Positions 1 through 11,539 of a stretch of 64,000 nucleotides of DNA are shown piece after piece; position 1 is the first letter of the stretch, and each line of letters starts with the position of its first letter. Both the position numbers and the translations under genes were made by a program. Source of the stretch: Euonymus europaeus (taxonomy: Eukaryota > Streptophyta > Magnoliopsida > Celastrales > Celastraceae); NCBI GenBank assembly GCA_963580455.1, contig OY756967.1, forward strand, positions 20,444,022 to 20,508,021, written 5' to 3'. The notes beneath the pieces are model-generated. The model had not been told where the DNA came from. It saw nothing but the letters and a program-made list of their open reading frames with translations, and searched no databases.

Positions 1-666
1 TTAATTGCAAAAAAAAAAAACCTACTATACTTGGTTACAAATAAATTTAAATTAGTGATATCACCCTTAATAAGTTTCATAAAGTAGACATACTTACAAT
101 TTTGTCAACCTTAAACAATAAAGACGGACTAGTCTAAAAACCCAATAGAGACTCGGGCCTATCTAATGATGTCTTCAGGCCCATATCCAAATTTGAAAGG
201 CTAAGATAGACCGAGAGAGTATGCAACCCAATTATAGATTTTCGCACGCTTAATAATCCGAGTAATGTTGCATTCATCCAATTGATTATAAATACTCATA
301 TAACACTCACTTAACATTCAACACTTTCACATTCACGTTAATTAAAGATCGGGTCATATCTTGAAGGGTCTTGAGTATTATTCAATCTAATCCACATAAC
401 TTATATTGGTGGAGCATGGATATGATTTTTTTCCTCGTTTCTCCAACTTCTTTCATGGTGTAAAGTTTTGATGTAAATATTAGATGCAATAGGCAGACAC
501 TCTGTCAGGACATTAATCCTGTCATTCTTAAGTTTTGAGATAACAGAACAATTTTAAGCCAACAGAAGCACATTCGGCAATATGTTCGTGCGGTACGTTG
601 GGCTATATACAACTTTACTTGCATCTCTAAGAATAGGATGGAAGTATCACGTACATGCAGAAATCT
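1..666. other. 3' flank of the HDAC gene, no gene seen
   Basis: AT-rich sequence with no convincing reading frame. It lies downstream of the minus-strand HDAC gene and must hold that gene's 3' untranslated region and polyadenylation signals, which I could not pinpoint. A long A-run is present at about 9-20. Confidence 0.5.
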
Positions 667-3600
667 TCACAGGGAATGTATGTATTTTGCTTTTTGAATA
701 GCCTGCTTCACCTTCGACGATGGTTCTTCATACAAGATAGCAGGATCATCAAATTTGGAGGCCAAGCTTGGCTCCCCGAGAAAAGCACGAAAGGAGTCGG
801 CCACGGAATATGACAGAGAATCAAGGTTGTAACCTCCCTCCAAGAAGAACACACAGCGACCCCCACACAATTCACTAGCTAGTCGTTTGATGTTTGAGGC
901 AAGTGTATAGTATGTTCCTGTTGTAAATTGCAGACTGGCGAGTGGATCAAGCACATGAGCATCATACCTACCCAAAAATGAAATTGCAACACCTGTTAAA
1001 TCAAGCTATCATTTTGAATTGTAAAGTAAAGCATTGCAAAACCCTGTTTAAATCCTTTAAAAATTTACAGATTCTATCCAGGTTTCCCATTAACTTAAAA
1101 GCTAACAAGCCATAAGTTTTTGCTCCTCTTTGAGTGTGAACAAGCTTTCAATTTAAAAGCAAAAGGCAACTCACCCAGCAGAAACAAGGATTATATCTGG
1201 CTTGAAGCCTTGAGCACATGGTACAATGACTTCATCAAACACAGTTCTCATAGCAATGTCACCTGAGCCTCCAGGTAGAGGCAGGTTTAGCGTAGTTCCT
1301 TCACCATTTCCACTACCCACCTCCTCAATTTTACCAGTACCAGGATAGCTTCCATCCTATATCAACAAATTTAAACATCATTTGATTGGTTAATTATGCG
1401 TGATTAAACAGCACTTCCTGTTCCAGTTCAGCAGGCCCCAACTTCATTTTCGTGTTCTCACTATGCAAAAATTACAGGAGGTGGCTGAATGAATGGGATC
1501 ATAAATTCATAATATAGCTGTATCTGAATGTCAAAAATTTAAGGTTGGACAATGTCTAAAAAAATTTAACACTTCTGCCCCATGTCCAGATGAAATATAG
1601 GTTATATTAAGAAAGTATTAAGATTGTTAAGCAAGTTATATACTCGGCTATTGAATAGCAAGGAAAAATATACATTTTGAGCTAAAAATGGTGATGACTT
1701 ACTTGGTGAGTGGATAAGAAAAATATATCTGGATCATCATAGAAGGCATCATTTGTTCCATTCCCATGGTGAACATCAAAATCAATTATAAACACCTTCT
1801 TCAGTCCATGTATACGTTGAGCATGACGAGCTGCAACGGCCACATTCCCGAAAACACAAAAGCCCATTGGCCCCTTTGGAATAGCATGATGTCCCGGAGG
1901 TCTTATCAAAGCGAATCCTGTAGGTGGATTCGCAGTGTTATGTGATGCTGCAACCTGATATACAAATACAGTACAAAGGATTTTGATTGACAGCTGCTCA
2001 TGAGTCGTGACAAGAAGTTATTATTCTCAACTGATCCAGTATTCGTAAGGAACACTGAACAGTAGGTATTAAGAAAAAGGTTTAGTTCAGTGTCAACAAA
2101 TAGAAGATGGTATCTGTATATCAGAGTATATTATAACAGTTGATATGTATAAGCTCTCTCAGTCATAAAAAAAAAAAAAAACTATCATTAAGGGACTGAC
2201 AGATCGGGTTGAAACATCACCACTGAATCGACTAGAGCTAGCCCTGCTCCAGCAGCAACAAGTGACTCCTGGAAAGTCTGCACCATTAAAAAAGCAAGAA
2301 AACAAATAATTGTGCGATGCCCAACATGTAAGGATGTGGAAACTATGGCAGAGATAACGTGATAATAGAATAAAAATATTATACACAAAAAATTATTTCA
2401 ACCTGAATGAAACAGATATCCTTTCTCAACCAGTAGTAATTTGGTTCACACTTACACATGCCATACACCAAAAACAATGGAAAATAAAATATTACTTGAA
2501 TCTAAGAGTTCAAGAAGATGCTTTAGGAACTCGTTTGGTATAGATTAAAGAATTAATGATAATTTGAAAACAAGCCAAAAAGTTTTTATAGACTACACGT
2601 ATTTCCCTTAACCTGCATTTTAACACATGAAGTTAGAGTTAACTTACAGTGGGAGTTGCATATGTTGGTCCAGAGCTCTCTATGTAAATAATGCCCTTAT
2701 CTGAAGCTTGATCCATAGCCTATAAATCAATTCAAATGTTATTGATTTTGCGGGTTATTCTGCTCAAGTGCTAGGTACTCCGGTAAAGAAACGAAGAAAT
2801 GTGAAAAGCCACCTTCTCAAGCCCTGAGACATAAGCTTTTGCATGAACACTAGCAATATCATCCACCGAAGCAGGCTTGAAATTTTGAAGTTCCATGACA
2901 TCACTGCGAAACTGAGATGTACAATTATAATTACACAGTAAAATGGATATGGTTTTGATATAGGAGTAAATAATTACCAGTACAAAATTCTTCTCCCCTC
3001 GAAGCAATTTTATTTCTTCATTTTTCTTGAGATGTTATGAAAGCATATTCTCTATCATCAATTTCATGTTCTCCGACATTCAGTAGAGACTAAGAAAATA
3101 TGCATAAGAGTTTATATTCCGAAGAGTAAAAGATGCATATGAAAATTTAGGAGAAAGAAGTCAACAGACTTGAGAGTAATAATAATGAATTATGACGAAA
3201 ATGTAATTTTGCTCACCGATGGTGTTAGTTCCATCTTCTTGAGAGCACTCACAATGGCAGGAACTCTAGAGCTGGATTCTGGATGTGACTCCTGTTAGCA
3301 GTTATTAATTACTTAACGAGAGGTATATACTTATATTAAGTGTTAACTGCACCGATTAATCAAACTAATGACAGGCATATATAACTATGTTAAATACATA
3401 AGGTATGCATAAGCACGAAGTTAACAATTTGAAGAAAAAAAATCAACATTCTAAATTAAGTAATCATTCTTATACAAACACAAGAGTCATTCCGCAGCTT
3501 GATCTTTCACTATCAAATAATCAGGAGATAAGAAACCAGAACATCCAGTCACTAACTCTAGTATTGTGGGTAATATATATATACATATGCATGTGTGTTT

Positions 3601-5026
3601 GTGGGGGCGCCAAAGGCATTAATTCTAAAAGTTCTTTCAATTTTTTTTTTCCGATTCTTGAGTTTGGTTGGGGTTCACAAACTTGGTAAAATGTTAACAG
3701 CTGTTCTAGTGTTTCGTGATACTTTCAATCTCAAATTTGGTTATCTGGCCCTCTGTTTGCGTACATATTGACCACAGGTTTTCCTTAATGATTTTTATCT
3801 TAGATTTATCTCCCAACCTTCACTTTATTCTTGATTTCTTTCCACGTATACACAGCAATGATGAAGTCTTAACAATGCAAATTTGTTTCCTACAGTATCT
3901 ATCAGAAAACGATATCATAGTCTCCCTACATTGTTCAGAAAGCACAATGAACGTTCCATCACTGAGCGAATTGAATTTGATCTTCTTTCCTAGCATATTG
4001 GAATACCATATGGTAGAAACACAACTCTGACCATCTATTTCAGAGTAAATATACTTTGTTAAGACTTGAATCACCAGGAAAGTTAGGCAAATTAGAACGG
4101 CAATAGTAAGCTATGAGTCAAACGTGGAACTCAACTGAAGATATCTGGTTAAATCAGCCAGCAATAATTCTCCCATATGAAAGCAAGAAAGTTAACAAAA
4201 TTACCTGGTTGTGACCTAGGGCAGGAGCTACAGTATAAATCACTTTTGCATCAACTAGCTCTTGATAGGATGGTACATTTGCAATTTTCTCTGAACTATA
4301 TGAACATGATATATCTTTTCTGATATATCTCCTTCCTGAAACTGAATGCTTCAAAAAACGGCTATGCCCCACGAAAATAGAATTGAAGTGAAGCTTGTTA
4401 TGATCTTTCCACTTGCATAGCTGATGACACCTCATTGATAACATATTACCTAGAAGAGCACAAACAGCTGCTCTGTTCAGAAGAAGAAAAAAAACGACGC
4501 CAAGAGAATTGAAGTGTCTTTCAGACACCTAAAACAGAATTGAAGTGTCTAATTTGCTCGATTTTTACAGGAAATAACAGAATATCAGTATTGAGAATTT
4601 TGTTTCAGAATTGATTAGCATGTCATAACAGCTAAATGAGATTGAAATTAAGAATCCGAAATTTAATTCCAGATATCAGTTTAAATGATATGTCCTACAA
4701 GTAAGACAGATAATAGAGAACATAAGCTAATGAAAACTCTATACTGGAATGCAACATTATTAAGCCCTAGTTAAGAAATTAAAATTATATTATTCAACAA
4801 AACAAAAGAGACCTAAGTAAGAAACCCTAACGAATTAAGTGAAACTAAAAGGCCAGTAATTCTGCGGCATGTATCATCATCCACAAAATTTCAATAGCAT
4901 CCTCAGTTTTTCCATCTACTCTGAGTCCCATAATCATACCATCATCACATAAATGTGTATATACACACAAAGAAGCACTGCGACAGTACCTGCAACAGAT
5001 GGAGGACGGCACGTCGAGAGCTCCAT
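667..5026 (-). CDS. HDA14: Histone deacetylase, class II, HDA14-like
   Basis: Zn-dependent lysine deacetylase. My spliced model has nine exons: 5026-4990, 4449-4205, 3291-3217, 2911-2813, 2719-2648, 2277-2221, 1954-1703, 1356-1175 and 967-667, giving 1320 nt and 439 residues. All junctions are GT-AG and in frame. Visible HDAC signatures are RPPGHHA (catalytic His pair), DFDVHHGNG (zinc Asp/His), the spliced SAGYDAH (second zinc Asp) and LEGGYN near the C-terminus, so the active site looks complete. The exon sequence [19 protein letters not shown] is typical of the HDA14 group, which in Arabidopsis acts in chloroplast and mitochondria as well as on tubulin. The start is inferred: a 12-codon exon with ATG at 5026 ([13 protein letters not shown]) joins exon 2 in frame, while other acceptors between 4450 and 4545 meet stops. 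The N-terminal ~80 residues are poorly conserved and could be a transit peptide. Family call is firm; the first exon is less so. Confidence 0.88.
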
Positions 5027-5116
5027 AGCAAGCCGTTAGCGCCACACAAGGTCAAAGGATTGTCCAGAGAGTGCATGTTAGTAGAACTGGATTCTGATTC
5101 TGGGAAGCAAGATTTT

Positions 5117-5164
5117 TGGGCCGAGATTTTGAACAAAGTTTAACCCAGCCCACTATATTGGGCC
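5117..5164. promoter_or_regulatory. Site II (TGGGCY) cluster upstream of the HDAC gene
   Basis: Three TGGGCY/RGCCCA elements lie within 50 bases: TGGGCC at 5117, AGCCCA at 5147 and TGGGCC at 5159. They sit about 90-140 bases upstream of the inferred ATG of the minus-strand HDAC gene. Such boxes, bound by TCP factors, are common in plant promoters of housekeeping and organelle-related genes. Their function here is inference from sequence and position. Confidence 0.5.
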
Positions 5165-5961
5165 TTTCCTTTTGGACCAAGCCTGATGTCAGATAAATCC
5201 ATAAAAGAAATTAATTCGAATCCACTATGTGAGAATCGTCAAGATGTTTGAATCCCCTAATTGGACCAAGCCTGATGTCAGATTTCTATTGCTCTGTCTA
5301 ATGCTTTTAAGTGTTCAAAGATGTTTTTTAACTTTTCTTCCCCTAATATTTTTTTAATAACAGAAAAACGAAATCATATAGATAAATTTTTTATTTAGAT
5401 ATAAAAATGTATCTAAATACAATTAAATCAATGTCTAATTCGTGCCCAGAAGAATATTGCTCCAATGAAAATCGAACGCAGAACCTCTCTATCACCAAAT
5501 GCTGAATAAAATCTTCATGTTTTCCCTTCACTGATTTGAGGTTAATTTTGTTACAAGATAAGTGAGAACTCAAAAAAGCATAGGTATGGGGATTGTCGGA
5601 TTGATCCCAGTTTGATCTATAGGGTCTAAGAGCATTCAAACACATTTAATAAGAAGTGCTAGAACAACTCAAACATTCAGGTCAAGATATAGCAAGTTTA
5701 TTAGCAGATAGGTGCAGGAAAAATATTTTATTCAAAAAAGAAAAGAAAAGAATTGAGTAGCTGTCTGTTTGCAAAGACAACATCTTATACAAACTGGGAA
5801 TAGTGGGTTTATTACAGGGTTGAAACTCTTTGCTCATCATTTTTTTTGTAGTCTGCATATCTATGCTTGTGTCTCTCTATGACTGTTCTCGTCAGGCCAT
5901 ATCGTTGCCCTAGTTAAAGAAAATAATTGAACAAGATGGCTTGATCCCAAAAAATACAAAT
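5165..5961. other. Intergenic, 3' flank of the PPR gene
   Basis: AT-rich spacer between the 5' end of the HDAC gene and the 3' end of the minus-strand PPR gene. A 19-base phrase, TTGGACCAAGCCTGATGTCA, occurs twice (near 5173 and 5262), showing a short local duplication. No coding exon is supported. Confidence 0.45.
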
Positions 5962-8079
5962 TTACCCTACAGCAGCATCAACTGTCATTTCTATTTGGTA
6001 AGATGGTTCAGTTTCGCTCTGCCCTTCTTCATCCTCATCATTGCCAGCATCTGGGATATATCCGACTCGCTTCATCTGCTTTGTAAGTTCTCTCAAAACA
6101 GAATAGATCTCCTTCTTCTGAGAATGTCTTCTATCTTTCACCATAAAAGCATGCACACGACCTTGTATTTCAATCCAACTGCATCCGGGTTGCTTCATTA
6201 CTCCTCGTTGTCTCATCAGCTTCCTCACTCTTACAACTTCTCCCCATTTTCCGAGCTCAGCATACATGTTTGAGAGAAGAACATAAGGTCCAGAGTTACT
6301 GGGATCAATTTCTAAAAGCTTATCTGCCGCATATTTGCCCAAAGTAATATTGTGATGAACTTTACAAGCAGCAAGTAAAGATGCCCAAACAACAGCGTCA
6401 GGCTGCATTGGCATTGTTTCTATTAAATCCTTTACTTCATCGAGGCAACCAGCTCGACCAAGTAAATCAACCATACAAGTATAATGGTCCTTCAATGGTG
6501 CCAAACCATGCACCTCAGTCATGCTGTAAAAATAATGACGGCCCTCATTAACCAGCCCTGCATGACTACAAGCACATAAAACTCCAATCATAGTGACACG
6601 GTCTGGTTTCTCCCCAGATGCCAACATTCTTCTGAATAATCCAAGAGCCTCTGTCCCAAAACCATTTTGTGCATACCCTACTATCATGGCATTCCACGAG
6701 ACATTATCCTTTTCCAACATGTTTTGAAACACCTGGGACCCATCGTCAGTTGATCCACATTTCATATACATATCCACTAGAGAATTCCCCACAAAGATAT
6801 CAGGTTCTTCCCCAATCTGGAACCGAAATCCATGCTTCAAAACATGAACATGAACCTGCCTGCCTAGGTGCAAATCAGCAAGGTTTGCACAAGCATTGAG
6901 TATATTTCCAAAAGTGTAGTGGGTGGGGAAGATGGCTTCTCTCTTTAGAAGGCGGAAGAGTCCAAGAGCCTCTTCATTCTCGCCACTCTGAGTATACCCT
7001 GCAATAAGTGCATTCCAAGATACTACATTTCTCTCAATCATTGTTGTGAACATCAATCTAGCGGCTTTCACACTAGCTGCCTTCGCATAGCCACTTACCA
7101 TGGAAGTTTCAGAGACCACATTCTTAATTGGCATACTATCAAAAACTCGTCTTGCTTCTTTTACTTTGCCACTTTTAGCATACATATCCACCAATGCATT
7201 TCCTAAAACGACATCTTCCCTGAATTTTTTACATTTAACCACACGAGCATGAATTTCTAATCCCTCTTTTATGGCAGATAAGCTTGCACAAGCACTGACC
7301 ACACTGGCTAGTGTGACCTCATCTGGTACAACTCCATAATCCATCATCCTTTCAAAAATTCCCAAAGCTTCAATCACCGGCCCATTTTGCTCATAACAAG
7401 TGATCAAACTATTCCAAGAAACTATGTTTCTTTCCCTCATCCCTTCAAAAACCCTTCGAGAAGAACCTACCATCCCGCATTTTGAATACATATCAATAAG
7501 GGCAGACCCTATATAAACATCCTCTGAGTACGAAGATTTGGATATCAAACCATGGATTTGAATACCCATTTTCAAACCCCTCAACCCTGCACACGCACTA
7601 AGAACACTGCCAAAGGTATACTCATTAAGCACAAAACCCTCACCATGCATGCTGACAAGATAATCCAATGCTTCCTCAAATCTATCACGCTGGGCGAACC
7701 CAGCCACCATTGCATTCCAGGAGCACTGGTCAGGTTCCGGCATAGATTCAAACATATTCGCAGCCTCATCAAGAAAACCGGATTTGGTCAACGCGCTGAT
7801 AAGTGAATTCCAGGTGAAGGTGTTCCTGTCAGCCATTTTATCAAACAGCTTGCGGGCGTCCTCCAAGCAACCACATTTTCCATACACATCGATGAGTCTA
7901 TTCTGGATAAAAACTTCGGACCCGAACTGGGTTTTGATGATACGTCCGTGTATGCGCCGGGTATCGCACGCAGACTTGGATCGAGCACAGGATTCCAGGA
8001 GGTTTGCGAAGGGGGTGGAGTTGAGGAAGGAGAGATCCCCAACGATTTTGAGGTGTTTGCCAACTCCATGTCTTGCCAT
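5962..8079 (-). CDS. SLO2: PLS-class pentatricopeptide repeat protein, SLO2-like RNA editing factor
   Basis: Intronless gene for a 705-residue PPR protein. The frame runs open upstream to 8130, but the upstream codon there is TTG; the first ATG is at 8079 (MARHGVGKHLKIVG), so I start there. The protein is a string of PLS-type repeats with the usual landmarks (for example RIHGRIIKTQFGSEVFIQNR, VDMYAKSGKVKEARRVFDSM, VSWNALIAGYTQSGENEEAL) followed by an E/E+ region (MPMQPDAVVWASLLAACKVH, GPYVLLSNMYAELGKW, KQPGCSWIEIQGRVHAFMVK). There is no DYW deaminase domain, so it would depend on a partner deaminase. Layout and wording match Arabidopsis At2g13600/SLO2 along the whole length; that factor is mitochondrial and acts on C-to-U sites in nad and mttB transcripts. 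The tail after the E+ region is short and acidic (DEDEEGQSETE). Class is certain; SLO2 orthology is likely but from memory. Confidence 0.88.
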   Translation of the reverse strand: MARHGVGKHLKIVGDLSFLNSTPFANLLESCARSKSACDTRRIHGRIIKTQFGSEVFIQNRLIDVYGKCGCLEDARKLFDKMADRNTFTWNSLISALTKSGFLDEAANMFESMPEPDQCSWNAMVAGFAQRDRFEEALDYLVSMHGEGFVLNEYTFGSVLSACAGLRGLKMGIQIHGLISKSSYSEDVYIGSALIDMYSKCGMVGSSRRVFEGMRERNIVSWNSLITCYEQNGPVIEALGIFERMMDYGVVPDEVTLASVVSACASLSAIKEGLEIHARVVKCKKFREDVVLGNALVDMYAKSGKVKEARRVFDSMPIKNVVSETSMVSGYAKAASVKAARLMFTTMIERNVVSWNALIAGYTQSGENEEALGLFRLLKREAIFPTHYTFGNILNACANLADLHLGRQVHVHVLKHGFRFQIGEEPDIFVGNSLVDMYMKCGSTDDGSQVFQNMLEKDNVSWNAMIVGYAQNGFGTEALGLFRRMLASGEKPDRVTMIGVLCACSHAGLVNEGRHYFYSMTEVHGLAPLKDHYTCMVDLLGRAGCLDEVKDLIETMPMQPDAVVWASLLAACKVHHNITLGKYAADKLLEIDPSNSGPYVLLSNMYAELGKWGEVVRVRKLMRQRGVMKQPGCSWIEIQGRVHAFMVKDRRHSQKKEIYSVLRELTKQMKRVGYIPDAGNDEDEEGQSETEPSYQIEMTVDAAVG

Positions 8080-8422
8080 TCCATTACTGTATGCGTGAAT
8101 GAAGGATTCACGCTCTAAATGAGAACCCAAGATGCAACATTCACCTGCTTTTGTAAAATTTTGAATTTCTGCTTGCTATCCATGTATTGATCCTGGCCTC
8201 CCGCGCCGTCTTTGTTATCGTCAGTGGTTTATCAGATAATGCTTCATTTGGGATGTATTTTGAAGGAAAACGGCGAGGGACGTATTACGACCCAACCCAC
8301 TTGGGTCCGGTACCCTTTTGACTTTTGAGCCAGGGCCCAGTATTTTTTTTTATGGTTTGCCAGTTCTGCTGGTTATTCGATAAAAACTTTTAGAACCTCT
8401 CGTCATTCGATGATCGAGCTCA
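8080..8422. promoter_or_regulatory. Shared promoter region of two divergent PPR genes
   Basis: The two PPR genes face away from each other with about 343 bases between their ATG codons. This spacer must contain both promoters and both 5' untranslated regions. It holds TGGGTC/GGGCCC-like boxes (8301-8338), related to site II elements, but no clear TATA box. Bidirectional control is an inference from the spacing. Confidence 0.5.
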
Positions 8423-10162
8423 ATGGTCATGCTTCCTGGTGAATTCATCTCAGCCGCTGATTACTGCGGATCCCTAATTTCGAAATGCATCACAACAAGA
8501 AACCTCAAGCTAGGCGTGGGAATTCACGCACACTTGATAAAAAATGCACTCACTCTGCAACCCTTCATGGCCAACGGTCTCATAGGCATGTACTCCAAGC
8601 TCAATGCCATAGAGAGCGCCCAAAAGGCATTTGATGATCTTCCTATGCACAACACTCGTTCATGGAACACCATCATCACTGTGTATTGTCGTAAAGGTCT
8701 TTTTGGCAAGGCCCAGGTCCTGCTCGATAAAATGCCTGAACCAAACCTTGTTACCTATAATTCAATGATTTCTGGCTTAACCCATCATGGGTATCACAAA
8801 GAGTCGGTTAGTATTTTCCGAAGGATGCAAATGGGAGGTGATTTTTTATTTATGGATGAGTTTACGCTTGTTAGCATAGCGGGTGCTTGTGCTTGCTTAG
8901 GTGCACTGGGATTTTTGCGTCAAGTGCATGGAGCTGCTATGGTAATTGGCTTAAAGTTCTGTCTGATAGTCTGCAATGCGCTAGTTGATGCTTATGGGAA
9001 ATGTCGAGAACCGGATACCTCTTTTAGTATTTTTAGCCAAATACCTAAAAGAGATGTTGTGTCGTGGACTTCCATGATTGTTGCTTATGCTCGATCATCT
9101 AGATTGGATGATGCTATACGAGTATTTGATGAGATGCCAGTGAAGAATGCAGTTTCTTGGACAGCTTTAATCACAGGTTATGCACAAAATGGGCATTGCA
9201 ATGAAGCTTTGGGTATGTTTTTGCAGATGCAGCAGGAGGGAGTCCAGCCTAGCGCTTTTACATATGTAAGTGTTCTAAGTGCTTGTGCAGATCTAGCACT
9301 TATTGAGAAAGGTAAACAAGTACATGGATATGTCATTAGACATAGCAATGGACATGACATGCTCAATGTCTTTATATTCAATGCTTTAGTTGACATGTAT
9401 TGCAAATGCGGAGACATGAAATCAGCGAAGACATTGTTTGAGGTGATGCCTGAAAGGGACACAGTCTCCTGGAACTCATTGATCACTGGATACGCTCAAA
9501 ATGGGTGTGGAGAAGAATCCCTTCAAGCTTTTAGAAAGATGATAGAGGCTAACATAAAACCAAATCATGTCACTTTTCTTGGGGTGCTATCTGCTTGTAG
9601 TCATTCAGGACTTGTTTCTGAAGGACTCTGGATCATCAACTTGATGAAGGAGTATGGTATCAAGCCAAGATCAGATCACTATGCATGCTTGATTGATTTG
9701 CTTGGAAGGAACAATAGACTCAATGAAGCAATGGAATTCATTGAGAGGGCACCGCATGAATCGAATCATGTAGGGATATGGGGGGCACTTCTGGGTGCAA
9801 GTCGTGTCCACGGGAATTTGGATATTGCTAGGATTGCTGCAGAAGCTCTCTTCGCGTTGGAACCCAGAAATGCTGCTAGATATATTATGCTTTCAAACAT
9901 CTATGCCGCAGCTAATAGATGGGACGATGCTCACAGGGTCCGGAGGCTCATGATAGAGAGATACCAGTCGAAAGAGACCGCTTTTAGTTGGATTGAGGTG
10001 AGAAATACTAGACATGAGTTTGTAGCCAAAGACCAACTCCATTATCAGATGGACGAAATATATGAGGTGATTAGTAAACTTCTAAATCACATGAAGGACT
10101 CTGGATACATACCCAACACCAGCAGCTTTTTATATCATAGTGAAGATGATGGTGTGCCCTAA
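8423..10162 (+). CDS. PLS-class pentatricopeptide repeat protein (E/E+ subgroup)
   Basis: Intronless 579-residue PPR protein starting at ATG 8423 (a second in-frame ATG at 8429 is equally possible). PLS-type repeats fill residues ~10-440, with diagnostic strings such as [60 protein letters not shown] and [20 protein letters not shown]. The C-terminal ~130 residues form an E/E+ region ([60 protein letters not shown]) with no DYW domain. Proteins of this type bind organellar RNA and usually specify C-to-U editing sites in mitochondria or plastids. It is not a recent duplicate of the neighbouring SLO2-like gene: repeat number and wording differ. I cannot name the ortholog or target. Confidence 0.88.
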   Translation: MVMLPGEFISAADYCGSLISKCITTRNLKLGVGIHAHLIKNALTLQPFMANGLIGMYSKLNAIESAQKAFDDLPMHNTRSWNTIITVYCRKGLFGKAQVLLDKMPEPNLVTYNSMISGLTHHGYHKESVSIFRRMQMGGDFLFMDEFTLVSIAGACACLGALGFLRQVHGAAMVIGLKFCLIVCNALVDAYGKCREPDTSFSIFSQIPKRDVVSWTSMIVAYARSSRLDDAIRVFDEMPVKNAVSWTALITGYAQNGHCNEALGMFLQMQQEGVQPSAFTYVSVLSACADLALIEKGKQVHGYVIRHSNGHDMLNVFIFNALVDMYCKCGDMKSAKTLFEVMPERDTVSWNSLITGYAQNGCGEESLQAFRKMIEANIKPNHVTFLGVLSACSHSGLVSEGLWIINLMKEYGIKPRSDHYACLIDLLGRNNRLNEAMEFIERAPHESNHVGIWGALLGASRVHGNLDIARIAAEALFALEPRNAARYIMLSNIYAAANRWDDAHRVRRLMIERYQSKETAFSWIEVRNTRHEFVAKDQLHYQMDEIYEVISKLLNHMKDSGYIPNTSSFLYHSEDDGVP

Positions 10163-11539
10163 ATTTGTAGATCAGCTCTCGGATACAGAATAACTACTAA
10201 CCCTCAAATTTTTCTTGCTTTGCGATTCAAATTTTGTATACCTCAAAGCTTCAACAGGGGAAAATCTCGAGCTGATTCCTGATGGACACAGGTGTTAATT
10301 CCTGCCGGCATCATCCTTGAGGTCAGGTTAGGCCTTCTTGTTCCATGTATATCAAATTTTTGTACAATTGATTTGAACTGAACTCACCAAAGTATACAGC
10401 TTATCAACTTTGTGGTTGTATATGTATCATTGATGCCAGCAAGATTTTTCCAATCAGTATTGAGTGAGTTGCATTTGAGACATATTCGATACATTGATCA
10501 ATATTGTAGTGTTTTACACTATTGAGTTAAGCATAATGGACTTTTTGAAGAATTAATTCATTACATCTCCTGCGAAATTTGTATACCAAGTTACCAAGGA
10601 TTTCATGCTCCGGTTAATCTCCTAGCTCTACTGAGTTCAATAATAGACGCTTGTTGGCATTCCGGCTCTCCTACCTTCAGGACCTAAAGAGAATTCAATA
10701 CTTTTTGGTCATGAATAAGACAAACGAGACTATTTGAGAATTTCTTGGCCATGAATAAGACAAATCATCCGGTGAATATCTTTGTTTCATGACAAAACAA
10801 TTAGAATTATATACCCTGTCAACTAAACTGGAATGAGTATTATCCATATAGGGAATCCTCCAATTGATTTCGTCATACAGAGTACAATTGTCTTGAGCAA
10901 AGCGTTTAGACAATCCACTGTCTTCCTGTTGGGCTAATTTAATAAGTATTATCAACATCAAGATCTCGACAGGGGGATTTGTACTGTCCATGCTGTTGTA
11001 CTGTTGCAGGGCTGGGATTTTGACCAATTCCTTCAAGTATCGACAATAAAAGTTCCTCTCTTTCAATACCGACAATAAGAGCTTGCTCTGGTTTCATAAC
11101 AAAAACTTTTATGTGGCTCAAATCAGTCAACATTTGATCTCGAAAGACAACACTGACAACATGAAAAATAGCAAGCGAACCATCGTTTAGGACAAGGGAC
11201 CAAAGGAATGCATCAAAGCAGGAGAACATATTTCGTATATATATATATATAGACTAGGGGTAAAAAATTTAGAATTAAAAAGATTATCAATGAAACATAT
11301 AACGTAAGAAAGGTGAAAAGATATTGTTTACTAGTGTTGTAGACCTTCTAGAGAGAAAAATTGAGTAGGACAGACGAAGAAAAATTGTGAAAATTGGACC
11401 CTTTACTCGTCTGCCCATTCCAGACGGCAATGACTTGGATAAAATTTGCTTTATGAGATTCCTACAAATGTTGAGACCTAACACCCACTTAACAAGGACT
11501 CAAAGATAACTTCCTCTCACTGATCCCTCTCTCTAAACC
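10163..11539. other. Intergenic region with non-specific open frames
   Basis: Holds the 3' end of the plus-strand PPR gene and the promoter of the gene at 11540. Minus-strand frames at 10695-11229 are open for 96-126 codons but overlap one another in different frames and show no recognisable domain, so I do not call a gene. A short TA-repeat lies near 11236-11251. Confidence 0.4.

Noticed and set aside
10695..11229. Overlapping minus-strand frames of 96 and 126 codons
   Set aside because: Different frames, no splice model joins them, and no recognisable family.
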